From positions 6,200,001 through 6,264,000 of the forward strand of contig JARUPY010000085.1 in NCBI GenBank assembly GCA_029817715.1: 64,000 bases of DNA. The letters are read 5' to 3'. Numbering within the stretch: the first letter of the stretch is position 1; every line of letters begins with the position of its first letter. The stretch is from Melastoma dodecandrum. Lineage: Eukaryota > Streptophyta > Magnoliopsida > Myrtales > Melastomataceae. Shown here piece by piece: positions 31,301 to 43,555 of the stretch. The position numbers and the translations under genes were made by a program. The notes below the pieces were generated by a model that worked only from the letters and a program-made list of their open reading frames with translations, was not told the DNA's origin and did no database searches.

Positions 31301-33202
31301 AAATTCAAGCTATTGACTTTATAATTAAGAGAGTAGGGATAGGGAGGAGATATGAGAAGATGACCCGCCACTCACTCCCTTCCCCTCCTCTAATTTGTCT
31401 TTTTGGTTTCTTTCAATGTGATGTAACCATGACAATGACCAGATCAATGACTCAAGTGGGGACTTTCCTAACCTCAGAGATGTAATTAATGTGGTAGGGT
31501 GAATTTTGCTAAAACAAGGGTTGGCGTTGGAAACAAGAGAAGTACAAGATAAATGGAACATTTAAAATCAATCATTTTCCAATCAATCACTCAATTAAAG
31601 CCACCAACCGAAAACCAACAAAAAGCATCTTCTTCACCCTCCCTAGCCAACTCCATGTCTCTGCCTTTCATCCTGTCACCAATCTCTATCCATACGAATT
31701 TATCACCACCCCGCCCCCACCAAGATAAGTAGTCAGTCAGAGGACACTACACATACTGCGGTGGCTCCACCCGCCCGCACAAGGACACCGATCCTCGATA
31801 ACTCTAAACGATGGGATCCCCACCACAACCACACCAATACCAATTCTCCAGCAGGTCAATACTACTGCAGCCGGTTCGCTCCTTTGGCGATTAGGCCGGG
31901 CATGATATATGGCAGTTCTGTATTTACAGTTTTGAATAAACAAACTTATCTTGAACGAGACTTAACTAATATTTTTTTTAATAATTACCCCGAGGAGTCA
32001 ATAGGCAAGAATCATACTGTGGCCCCTGTCAAAACGAATCCCCTTGAAAGGTTGTCTGGCCGGATCTGTTGTTATGATATACGCACATCTCCACACGGCG
32101 AGGCGGCACCGTCCCTTCAAAAGAATATGTTATTTCTTCCCTGTTCTGCCTCAGATGGTGCAGTGGCCTTCGTTATTCAATTCACCAAGTGTTAACTATA
32201 TCAATGATACAATCGACTTCGAGCAGAACCCTCTCTCGATGTTCTTCAAGAGTAGCAGTCGTTTTTGCTTCCAAATCCTCGCTGAGTGGGACACAACCCC
32301 TCAGCGAATGGAGACAGAACTCCAGCCACCACGATGATGCTCGTGACTACAAAAATCACATTACCTTGTACACATGCTGCAAAAATTTAGAGAAATAGAG
32401 ATAAGCAAATCAAAACAAGACAAATTAAAGGTAATGCGACTAATCTACAAAGGACGTCGTTGTCTAGAAGGGATGGTTTAGTAATGGATCGAACCATCAA
32501 ATTCATCAGAAAGTTATTAACATGCATATGTAATGCAACTAGAAAAGGTACAGCTAACAAGCGCTGCATCAACATAAGGTAGAAATTTTGTTTCTAAGAA
32601 AATGGATGAACCACAAGGGGTGTCACAGGTGTTGCAACTGCTAATGCAGGTTGAGGGAAGGACAAATTCTTCATAAGAAATCTTACCTTGCAAATAATTA
32701 TAAAGAGACTGTTTCCATTCCTTAAAACCATGAGCAAGCGCAACAACTTAAGATTCGACCAGTTGGATGAACTACAAGTTATCCTTACAAGTATTAGATA
32801 CCGTGTCAGATTTCTTTTTATCCTTACAAGTATTGGATATTGCGTTATCTTTTTATCCTTACAAGTACACAATAGATCAAGACCAGATACGATCAACCAC
32901 GAATTTCCTCAATACTATCCTTACAAGTCTAAGTCAAGCTGCTGCACTCTTGATCTATAGCCCCCAGGCAATGGCCCATTTTTCAAATAATCACAACTTC
33001 AGTTGCCTTACCATTCATCATGCACACACTTCTCGTCTTCTTTTCATTTCAATTCTAGATCCCTAAGTCGCTGTTTCAAACGGCGACTTAGTGATAGCTA
33101 TATGGACAGTTTTCAGAAAGTTAGTACCAAGTGAACATTAAAAATCGGACCTGTAGAGAGAGCTAGCAAATAAGATGGAAAGGAAAAATACCATTTTTGG
33201 CA
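31301..33202 (-). other. UPF3 downstream region, probable long 3' UTR plus intergenic DNA
   Basis: About 1.9 kb without a supported gene. Four copies of TCCTTACAAGT occur at 32782, 32821, 32856 and 32918; the first three have similar flanks. In Arabidopsis UPF3 mRNA is feedback-controlled through a long 3' UTR; whether the same holds here is not visible. Confidence 0.35.
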
Positions 33203-36200
33203 TCACATTCCAGCAGTTGACTTTTGAACCCACACTTGCTTCTGAAACAACAAGCTACAGTTAAGACCATCAATATGATTAAGCACACAACAAATGGACA
33301 AAACAAACAAACGAGCACCTCTTGGGAACTGCATCCAGGAGCACTTCCCCTTTTTGATGACTTAAACTCATTTGCAAGCAAAGAACCGTCGTAGTCCTTT
33401 CCAACTAGAGATTGTCCACAGCAACCAAGTGATTTATGAGAGCCTGCATGAGAATAAATCTTCTTAGTAATCATTTAGAACACAAACTATGGAGAACAAG
33501 AGAATGAATAGCTCAGCCAAATCAGAGAAAAGACATACAAGTACAAGCTGTGAGTACAGAAACACTATCAAACTAAGATCCCGGTCACACCTTCCGAAGA
33601 ATCCACTGACAACTGGGAAGAAGTTGAGGATGAATATTCACTTCCCTGTGACCCATCAATCCGTCGAAGAGGAGCCCAAACACCACGGTCAGGTCTCTCC
33701 TTATTTCTTAACCGTCTTTCAGCCTTTTCCCCACCAAAACTAGTCAAACCATTTCCATGACTCTTCTCATCTATAGCACCATTTGCATCTTTCGATACTG
33801 GCTGCGAATTAGGAACACGTGGGGGCCTCTTTTCTCTCTCATTATGTGAGGTTTGAGTTTGGTTTTCAGAATGAACCCCCGACTGACTCTGCCTGGCATC
33901 TTTGTTTAAAAGTATGCTTCTAATAATCCGACCACTTCCTTCACGTCGCTGGTTATGCTTGACAGCAATTGAACCAGCCGAGTCTTTTGCTGGCAAGTGC
34001 TCCTCTGATGCACTGTTGGCCAACTGGAACAGAAGCAACATGCAAAACATAAACTGAAGTGCTCACTTTTTTCTACACTACTTTGTAGATGTCATATTAC
34101 AACTCGGCACCTACAGATACTGCTGAAACCTCCTCCCAGCACAAAATAGCTACAACTAATGAATACATAAAATGCAATGTCTAACAGAAAAATGTAAAAC
34201 AGTCACCAACTACCAATGCTCACTGAATAAGGAAAGGAGAAAACATCTGGAGAAGTATATATATTAGTTGATTGATACCACATTAGAATTTACCAACCCC
34301 ATTACACTAGAACATTCTACTATGGTATGGCAAGAGAAGAGACTCACATTATAAATTTCTCTTTCTTTCCCTTTCACAAGTAGAATCTTCTTTTTCCCAG
34401 AACCAGCCTTTCCAGAAGCTCCTGCATGAATCAACAGGCATTTCATTAAGAAGGAAGCCCAAACCTTGCATGTGCTACTGCGACGGAATTGATAGACAAA
34501 AATGGAAACATTGGTGAAGAGAAACAGGCAGGTTGACCATAGAAAATTGAACTCAGCAAGTTACCCATCTCTCCAAGCAACACTTCAAAAGGTAACCAGA
34601 ACAAAGGAAAGCAGAAGCAACTAAACATCTGAAATTGAACCCCTAAGTCAGCCCACCAGATTCAAGCAAACTGCCTGACTACTAGACATGAAACAGAGCA
34701 GGAATTTCCAAATTTGTTTCGACCCCATGTGCTCCTAATGAGAGACAGGAAAATGTTGGACAATGTGAAGATAGGTTGCACTTGCACTGGAAAAGGAGAA
34801 AGTAATATCTTCATTACCACTGTCTTCTTCTGCTTGTCCTACTGTAGCACCCCCAGGCGAAGAAATAGATTTATCAGAGAGACGTTGATCATCCCGTCTT
34901 GATGCAAGAGTAACATTAGACCTGTCCTTTCCCCTGCCGCTTCTTGCAGAATCCCTCATAACATACTGCATCATCAAAATAGAAGTACACTTTTCAAACA
35001 CTCAAATTGGTTAATACCTCCAGAACAACTTCGTAGGAATCCAGGAATCTTGAAAAAGGGCATTGAGATCCACGTATCAAGAATTTGTCCAAGGGAGCAG
35101 TACACTTCTTGGTTATGTTCAGTTTTTGATAAAAACCAAGGGACAAGTATAATATACAAACAATCAAAGGAAGCAAAATAGAAATGAATAAGAAGAGATA
35201 TCAACATGCATATATTTTCAGAGGAGCGTATTTTTATTTCCCTAATAGAAAATGCTTCAAATGGACAACCAAAGAAGCAGCATACAACAAACAGAAGCAA
35301 AGTTAATTTCATCAGTATATTATCCTAATACAGGGGAGACAAGGATTTCTATGAAATTGAAAAAGTGGAAAAATGAATAACCATAGTCGTTGAGTTTTTC
35401 CTCTTCTCAGAACTCCTCTTTGACAAACCCGAACCAGCGCTCCCTCTGGATGTTCCTGCTCTTCTGCTAAGCTTCTCATTGGAAATTGATCTCTGGAAAA
35501 TAGGTAAATTCAGTTGGGGGGGGGGGGGGGGTGGTAATTTTTCTAAGATAGACTAACTCAATTCACAGAACCAAACTATGCCTGCATTATCACAGTAAAA
35601 GGTAAAAGCTTGAGTCATAGAAGCAGATAACTAAAGCATATGCTATAGGAGAATAATTCATTGAGCAGATAAAGGAGGAGGCTAAAATTGCATAAAAGCA
35701 CGGTAGCAGTTCAAATATAAAATCTAGTAGTCCAGAACTAACTCTAACACCGACACATAATAAATCAAGCAACCATATACTTGTTATTCACAACTCGCAT
35801 TAAATTCCGACAATATCGTTTAGTAGTACTTCTCCCAAAAGTTATAACACGGATGGCATAAGAAAAACAACAGGAGAAGTGAAACTTTGACAAAGAATCC
35901 TCAGAAGCAAGTAAAATTAGCAAACGAATTACCCGTGATGCAGCTTTAGAAGCCCTTTTCTGACGGACAAAATCCATCAAGGGTGTAATAATAGGAGTCT
36001 CTTTAGCAACGCCTGCAAGAGTACAATAGAAAATTTCTCAAATGTCCCTCCTGGGAGAGAGATCATCATCTCTAATGTTCAGCATGTTCCCCTGATTTAT
36101 GAAAATGAGTAATTGCTGAATCTAAACCATACCGGATAGTTCCGCTTCTCGTCTCTCTAGTTGTATTTCCGCACTAGGAAGATTTTCAACAGGCTTAGCT

Positions 36201-37752
36201 AAGATTTCCAAAAACTCCAGATACTCAGGATCTGCAAGATTGCCACGAAAAGCAAATATCTCTCAATAGGAAGGAAAATTTCTGGCCTACTGATGTAGAA
36301 GTATCAGGAAAATGCCTGGCAAAATAAATTTCTCTTGATCATTCTTCTTAGATGATATTATGCTTAAAAGTGCAAGAGTAAAACCTTTCAATAAAGTCCC
36401 TTCACGACCATCCTTCTTAGAAGATAGTTTAGGCACATGCTGTGAAGGAGCATATTCCACTATTGTCTTGAACTGAGAGCCTGAAAAGAATATCTCTTCA
36501 ACAACAATGCAGTACTTTTATCCTATAATGCATGGAGCAAAACAATTACAACTTATTTATTAAACTGCTAATAACAGCAATTCCTCATTTCTCAAAGTTG
36601 ATTCCTACCTGCCACATCATCTCTAGTTTTCCATGTTCGTGCCTATCTAACATCAAAAATTTTTCGGACCAGACAAGGAAGGCCTATAATCTCCTAAAGA
36701 AAGAGTATGCAGTACTTCCCCAAAAGGTGCAATCTCAAATAAGGAAAACCAAATTAAACAATTCTCAAAGAATGGAGAACTAGAAGTAATCACTGGTTTT
36801 GTCAACCAGAAAAGAAGTCACTTCAGTTGGAGATCAATTACTTTTAGAAACTCTAAGAGTCCAGAAAGAGCACATAACTACAACACTGCACTTTATAACA
36901 CAAGCACAAACACCCATCACACACTTCACTCTTTACCTTTACTTTCTATCCCCAATTATTCCAGGATCAATGAATTGGTAACAAAAATCCATTTCAATGC
37001 ACGGAGGTTAAAGACTTGAGGAGATGAAATAGAGATACCTTTCTCATTCACGAAAACATGCCCATCAAAAAGCTCAGCAAACTCAATAACATCTTCAGTC
37101 CACTTAAAATTTAGGTATGCTCTAGAATAGATTTGCTGTTTCTGGCTGGAAAAAAAAAATCAAGCGGAAAAACAGCGACAAGATCAAATGTCGGGAACCC
37201 ATAAACGAGACTACAGACTGGCATGACTCCGTGCCACAAACTGGAGAAACAATTCGATACATATGCTATGTTTGACAGCTTCTTTTAGCCACATCTTCCC
37301 AAAAAAGAACAAAACTATCTTTCCCAGCCTTTTGTTTCAAGATTGATGTTTCGCAGGGATTGAGTTTCAGGCAACAAAAAGTTGATCATTAACGCACTGA
37401 AATTCGAACAAACCCACCTACCCCACAAAAAGATTCCCCCTCAGCAACTCTACACTAACTCCGAACCAAAATTAATACTTCAATCTACCTCGAGGAACCA
37501 ACATCAACACGCCAAAAAATAAAAGCCACCGACTGAAACCCTAAAACTACAATCCAATTCCCCTCAATGCTTCCCAATTCTCCTATCCCTTGAAAAAGAA
37601 AACCCTAACCTGCTCTTCCCGGTTCGAAACGCCACCCAATCGTAACGACCGGCAAAACCTGCGTCATCGATCCGGTCCATCAGCATCCCCCGAGTGACCG
37701 AAGGGGGGAGGTGCCGCAGCACCACCTTGGTCCGATCTAACTGCCCCTTCAT
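33203..37752 (-). CDS. UPF3: UPF3, regulator of nonsense-mediated mRNA decay
   Basis: Eleven-exon model: 37752-37610, 37145-37039, 36480-36385, 36231-36133, 36012-35933, 35492-35382, 34965-34818, 34421-34348, 34023-33591, 33443-33319, 33241-33203. It gives 484 aa in phase, close to the usual plant length. The N-terminal Smg-4/UPF3 RNP-fold domain carries KVVLRHLPPSVTR, YSRAYLNFK, FDGHVFVNEKG and VEYAPSQHVPK. The middle is a basic Lys/Arg/Ser region, and the tail contains RPDRGVWAPLRR and ends KQVWVQKSTAGM, blocks shared with Arabidopsis UPF3. UPF3 binds the exon junction complex and bridges to UPF2/UPF1 to degrade transcripts with premature stops. The frame of exon 33591-34023 would run to a stop at 33568 if its intron were retained, giving a shorter form. 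The gene is divergent from the KH gene. Confidence 0.93.
35516..35531. repeat. 16-nt G run in a UPF3 intron
   Basis: On the transcribed strand this is a C16 tract about 25-40 nt upstream of the 3' splice site at 35493, so it doubles as part of the pyrimidine tract or branch region. Confidence 0.85.
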
Positions 37753-38699
37753 AACTCCCCCCGAAGGAACGAATCACTCCACAAGACCCCCTTTTTCTTA
37801 CTCCCCCAAAATTCGAGGACGCAAGAACGGCTACGGGAATCAGGAAACAATCAAAGATGCCCCGAATGAAGGAACTCGGGGCGATCGAAACCCCAGGAAG
37901 AAGCAGTGGGCTCAGGAATCGGAGCCCCGGTCGGTCATTCTGTAAAGGACGGAGGGATTCCGAAAGACACAGGAAGAAGAGGTAGATGATTTTAGATTGA
38001 TGACGAGGACGATGACGAAGAGTACGGCGTCGTATCTGCGACAGAGCGGGCTGCTTCTACTTTCCTGGATTTCTCGTTGTGAGGAAATACGAGGTTTAAC
38101 TCCCCAGATGTTTTGTCCGAACGACCCACTTCCTCATGTTAATATCGTACTTTACTCAAATTGAGATTAGCCTTCCCTTAAGGGTCTCCTGACGGACGGT
38201 GAGGTTTACAGGAGGATAATCTCAATATATATATATATATGGATGAAATCGTCTTGAGCCGTGAATTCATCATCGCGAAAAATAATTGATAAAAATGCAA
38301 ACTTTAAAATAATTTATAAAAATTTCCCAAAAATCCACCGCCCCGAAATTTTTCAAGCAAATCTAACTTCACCCAACAAATATCAGCGATGGATTCTTAT
38401 TCCCACTTCCCCTTTTAAGTCCACATCGTTTTTTAAAAGATCTTTTGTGTTATTACTACCAGTCAGTAGGGGGCACTTTCCCCTGTCCTGCCCACCTCGC
38501 ATTTCCACCCGTTCGTTCCCTTTTTGGAGTAAAGGCTCGACCTTTGGCTGTCTGTCATCTCTCCTTTTTCTGGTAGTGTCGGTGTAAAGTTCTGGGTATT
38601 GTGGATTTGTGGTTGCTTGTGTGATTTCTGTGTTTGGGTTTTTGATATTATTGAAGATGGTTGTTGTTGTTGGTGGTGGTGGTGGTGGTGATAGGTATC
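37753..38699. promoter_or_regulatory. Divergent intergenic region between UPF3 and the KH gene
   Basis: About 950 bp between two start codons facing away from each other. It includes a TA microsatellite at 38225-38240 and a GGT-rich stretch (about 38665-38690) in the leader of the KH gene. A shared bidirectional promoter is plausible but no specific element was identified. Confidence 0.45.
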
Positions 38700-40767
38700 A
38701 TGGGAGAGAGAATCCCAGGTGGGAATAGTTTCTTTCAGTACCCTCCTTCAGGACTCCAAGCTGCTTCCCCTCATAGGACTCCTCCTCCTCCTCTCCCTTC
38801 TGATAGAGACAGGTAGGGCGGATCTTCTTTTGGTTGATTGGTGCTGAATCTGGATCCTCTCGTGTGTTGTTCTGTTTGAATTGTTTGTTTGTTTCTTATG
38901 GGATTGTGATGTTTTGATGTTTTACTTGTAATTTGGTAAAGTAGAGTTGATTTACCGCTAACTAGATGTCTCCTGTTGATTTGATGTTGTTGTTAAGATG
39001 GTTGATCTGGGTATGGGGTCCTACTATGGTCTATTGAGGATGCAATTGGTGTTTGTTCGACCAACTTGATTGCTAAGTTTCTCTTCTTGTTCTTCAAGAT
39101 CTGTGTCCGCATCATCTACTTTCAGATTGGTTTCTGTTTGCTTTGTTAAGATACCTTTTGACCTCGTAAAATTTTGGGATACTTCTCATGTATGTCATCG
39201 TGTTATATGGTTGATGTCTCAATAATCACGAGTGGTTGTCGTAGGGACTGTGCTTTCTGCTCCGCATGGTATAAGAATTTCATCTGAGCAAATAGTACTG
39301 GGATGTACCTCAGTTTTACGCTAAAGTCTAAATAAAAAGTGTGCATTGGCATTCTATTTCTTATTCTATGATTGGTTATGTGATCTTAAATGGAAAACGG
39401 TTTATGATTTTTCAACAGGTACTTGAAGGAACTATTGGGCGAGAGACAGAAATTCCAACCTTTTATGCAAGTTCTTCCGCATTGCAGCCGGCTATTGAAT
39501 CAAGGTTCTTAATCTTTTTGTTAACAGGGGGTTTCTTCTGGATCTTATTTGCTTATTTGGATGAGCTTTATAGTAATCAAGTAAAAATAAATTGATAATG
39601 CGTAGGCTGAGAACATCATGTTCTAGCTCCTTGTTTTTCTTCTCTTATTACAAACCTGTGTTTTCTGCAGAAATCAGGCGGGTTTCGGGTTACAATTCAG
39701 CATTCCTTGCTCATGATGGACTTGATCACGATGGTCACTATCGGTCATGGAATCCGCAACTGAATGGAAGACATTTGGATGTTGACAGATGGCCAATGAC
39801 ACAGATGGAGGTACGGAGAACATGTCTTGAGGTTATGTTGCTCACGATATTGAGACAACTGTCGGTTCTTCCAGTTTAACCTCTCTTTTGTTGAAAGATT
39901 GGAATCAGTGAATTGTGTTAGGACACGTCCAACTTGTTTGAATCAGGAAAATGGGCATCTTCATAGGGTGGCTCAATTTCAAGCTTCCCCCATCGGTTTG
40001 CCGGTTGTTATGGGCATACAATCCACTCCATCTGTGAAAAAATTCATTAGACTCGATGTTCCTGTCGACAAATACCCTAATGTACGTTTTCCAAAGATGC
40101 ATAAAAAAGTTCATATTTTGCAGTTTTCCTTCTCCTAAATTAATATTTTGCAGTATAACTTCGTCGGCCGAATACTCGGCCCACGTGGAAATTCTCTTAA
40201 AAGAGTCGAAGCCCTGACTCAGTGTAGAGTATATATAAGAGGCAAGGGCTCAGTTAAAGATTCTATAAAGGTATATTCTGCAAAATCCGGGATGTGTTAG
40301 TAATTGTGATGAATGCTTTTGGCGAGCAATTACTCATCGTGATTGTTGCTTATTATCCATGAACACTACTCAGGAAGAGAAGCTGAAGGACAAACCTGGC
40401 TACGAGCACCTGAATGAACCTCTACATATTTTGGTCGAAGCTGAGTTTCCGGAGGACATGATAAATACGCAGATGGAGAAGGCTGTAGCAATTCTAGAGG
40501 GCCTTTTAAAACCAGTGGTGAGGACATCATGCCAAAAGTAATTTTCCATTTTAATTGAGTATGCTACTGTCAGCTGACTTAGTTGCCACTCCTGTATCCT
40601 CTTTGCAGGACGAGTCATTGGATCACTACAAGAAGCAACAGCTACGGGAACTGGCAATGCTCAACGGCACATTGAGGGAAGACAGCCCTAGTATGAGCCC
40701 TAGCATGAGTCCAAGCATGTCACCCTTCAGTAATGGTGGCATGAAGAGAGCCAAAACGGTTAGATGA
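38700..40767 (+). CDS. KH-domain RNA-binding protein, STAR/quaking type (SPIN1-like)
   Basis: Seven exons: 38700-38812, 39419-39504, 39671-39810, 39947-40081, 40154-40270, 40374-40517, 40609-40767. They give 297 aa in phase. The N terminus is Pro-rich. A QUA1-like segment ([20 protein letters not shown]) precedes the linker, and a maxi-KH domain covers about residues 146-245 with VGRILGPRG (GxxG-type loop GPRG at 167-170), [14 protein letters not shown] and [12 protein letters not shown]. The tail has three tandem SPSM repeats followed by [14 protein letters not shown] proteins bind single-stranded RNA and affect splicing, stability or translation. Rice SPIN1 acts in flowering time; that role here is inference only. 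Intron phases and the ending are typical of the plant family. Confidence 0.92.
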
Positions 40768-41982
40768 CAGATATCTTCTTTCAGGGTTGTTACCTAAATC
40801 TGACGTAGTCGGCCGGGTAGAGCTAGCCAGATTCTTGAGGGGATAACAGATTCTTCGATTTAGAGAGATGGTCGTTCGGTTAGGCCATGCCCAAATCACC
40901 GGGCAAGTTACTCCCGTCCTGCGATTCATGTTCTACTTCAGAACAGGGGAACATGATCTTCCTAGGCAAAATAACTTGGTTAGTTTTACATGTGCTTACT
41001 TTGAACTGCTTGTGAGTATAATTGTGACCGATTGCCACTCCAGTGTCATTGATGGATCCTTGGAATACGAGACGTGAGTTTTTTTTACTCGTGACAGCCT
41101 GGGACAGCTTATGTAAACCAGGTAAGGGAATCGACTTCCTTATGATGGATTGGCACAGGAGATGTTAGAACCACTCACTCTTTCACGTGTCTTTGCGACG
41201 AATGGAGGGTTGTGACAAAGTCAAAAGCTACTATTATTGAAAAATTTCGCCAGAGACCGGCCTACGAAACTGTAAATACTGGATACCAAATTTCCATCCT
41301 TACAATAATAGATACAAACCACACTAGTTCGACAACTGAAGCTCATCTTGCTCGCTCAATATGGACACAGTAATGAATATGAGAAAAGAATATGTTGACA
41401 TTATGCTGGCCTTGAAGCACTGGGACCTGCACTGTAGAAAGGAACCACCCATCAAAATCAGGTGCGAAGCCAGGATGGTAAGCCGCCAAGCAAAGATCAA
41501 GAAGTAAAACCGGGAAGAGTAGGAACACGCAGTCATATAATTTAGTTTTTAGAAATAAGACAACAACCCATTTGGTAGGTAAACCAGATAACTCCCCGAC
41601 AATTGTCCAATCTCGTTGACAACAAAGGGAAGGATCAACAATGAAACAGATCAGAAGGCACAACAAATTCCTATTTAAGAATAGGGGTTAAGATGGAAAT
41701 GCCATGGACATGGATACTATTTCAAATTGGTTGAAAACAATTTGGCCATTGATCTGGATACGGCTTGCAGAAACATTAGTACCGTTTGACCCTAAACCAG
41801 TAAAACAGGAAGAACTGCAACCAATCAACTATCTCATGTTCAGTATCATTATAAGAAGGATGTGAAATGATTGTGACCATCCAAAGAGACAACTGAAACC
41901 TAACTTCCTATTATGTACACGCCCAAGAGTGCAGACACGTTTCCAACTCACCTATAATCAAGGAAAATGCATGCCGGAGGAA
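40768..41982. other. Convergent 3' region
   Basis: About 1.2 kb between the stop codon of the KH gene (+) and that of the small membrane protein (-). It is expected to hold both 3' UTRs. Open frames near 41330-41660 show no recognisable family. Confidence 0.45.
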
Positions 41983-42928
41983 TCAATCACGCAAACCGAG
42001 TTCAACCTCGAGCTCATCATCTTCCTCAAACAGCTTCAGGAGGCGGGCATATTGTTCTGCCCGCTTCTTCCTTTGCCATAACTTGTACAAGAAGAAAGAT
42101 AATAGAACAACTGCAGCTATACCAATGAGGATCATGAGAACCATGGATCCAGAGCCTCCACTGGACTTCCCCTGGCTACCCACATTAGTACCATTTTTCG
42201 CACCCGGTGCACCATCGGAATAACCTAAGGGAAAAACGAAAGTCAGATCTGTGAATCACGTATTTACAGAAGATAGGGAGAGTAAATTGTTTTTCCCAAT
42301 TCAACGACAGTTAAAGAAACAAATGAATCTTGACAGAAGTTCCACGCCATTCCGTCGCCTAACTCTGTCGGAAACAATTCCAAACTCAGCACCGCCAAAT
42401 TGGAAACTTTATACATCACAACACCCCCGCAACCCTAGAAACTCAAAAGGGTCCAATGAAAATGTAGATCCCCGACGACCACGACCCTCGATGACAAGGC
42501 GATGAACAGAAGTCGCCGCATATACTCAGAATGCTTTTGGGCAACAAATTACTCGCACATGATCTCCCAAAACTCGAGACAATCCCAGAAAACAACCTAA
42601 TCCAAGAAACACGAGCAGAAAAAAGTAACGCCGAGATTCTCCCCCGCAACTGAGAGCGATCTTCCGGTTTCCAAAAAAAAAATCAGCAGGCGAAGAAGTT
42701 GTAAAGAAATAAGGCTAACCCCAAAAAATCAAATCGGCGAGGACAAGCAAAGGTGAAGAAGAATCAAACAATAATCCGAATGGCACCAAGAAGGATGAAA
42801 AGAACAAAAAGAGGAGAAAGAAGAAAAAACAAACCTGAGGGGAGTCGAAGGGAGACGGAGATCAGGAAGGGAAGGAGGGATCTGAATCGGTGGTTAGGAA
42901 AATGAGCAATGGTTCCTCCTCTCAACAT
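41983..42928 (-). CDS. Small one-pass membrane protein of unknown function
   Basis: Two exons, 42928-42835 and 42224-41983, give 111 aa. The order is an N-terminal hydrophobic stretch (FRSLLPFLISVSL), probably a signal peptide; a short Gly/Ser-rich segment; a strong membrane helix at about 59-81; a basic stop-transfer (WQRKKRAEQYARLL); and an acidic tail LFEEDDELEVELGLRD. It is thus probably a type I protein with a 30-residue cytosolic tail. Function is unknown to me. The acidic tail could hold sorting motifs. The frame stays open upstream through a GA repeat, with another in-frame ATG at about 43045, which would add an Arg/Glu-rich extension. The downstream ATG is preferred because it exposes a signal-peptide-like start. 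Confidence 0.75.
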
Positions 42929-43555
42929 CCCCTCTCTCTCTCTCTCTCTCTCTTCCTTGTCGTTGCTGTTGTTGTCGGGGAAGGGGAGGGGGGGTTGAGT
43001 CTGGGTGCTGTCGTCAGTGATTCCTTCTCTCTCTCTCTCTCTCATTATATGTGCTTTTCTTTCTTCCTCGGAGGAGAACACAACGCTTCACCCTTCTTTG
43101 GTAATAATCTCTTTCGGTTGAAATGTCATCAAAGTCTGTCCTCTTCCTTCTCCCTCCCTTTGCTTTTATCGTCTATTTATTTTATTTTTGTTTTTAATTA
43201 ATTTTTATGGCTTTGAAGATTACGCACCCCCCCCCCCCCTCCCCTATTCCAAATCCTATACAAATTTTTTTTAAATTAACATTTATATAAAAAATGAAAA
43301 AGAATTATTTAGAAACCCCCCAAAAAATTATGGCCACTAAAACTTGGAAAAGGGGGCGAAAGAAAAGGAGACTAGTCTCGAAAACACTTTGGTTTCTCGA
43401 ATCATACAAGATGGGAGATACTGATGTTAACAAAAAAACAAAGGTACGCTAATCCCAACGAAAGTCGTTTTCCCAAAATAAGCCCCATTACACCCACAAC
43501 AAAACAAAATTGGACCAAAAACAAGGTTTTCAAAGCCTACTCCCCACCTACCTTC
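42929..43555. other. Leader with CT/GA microsatellites, then intergenic
   Basis: (CT)n at 42931-42953 and at about 43025-43043 lie in the probable 5' UTR of the minus-strand membrane protein. A 13-nt C run is at 43227-43239. No gene is seen. The end next to 43556 is the 3' side of eEF1B-gamma. Confidence 0.55.
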
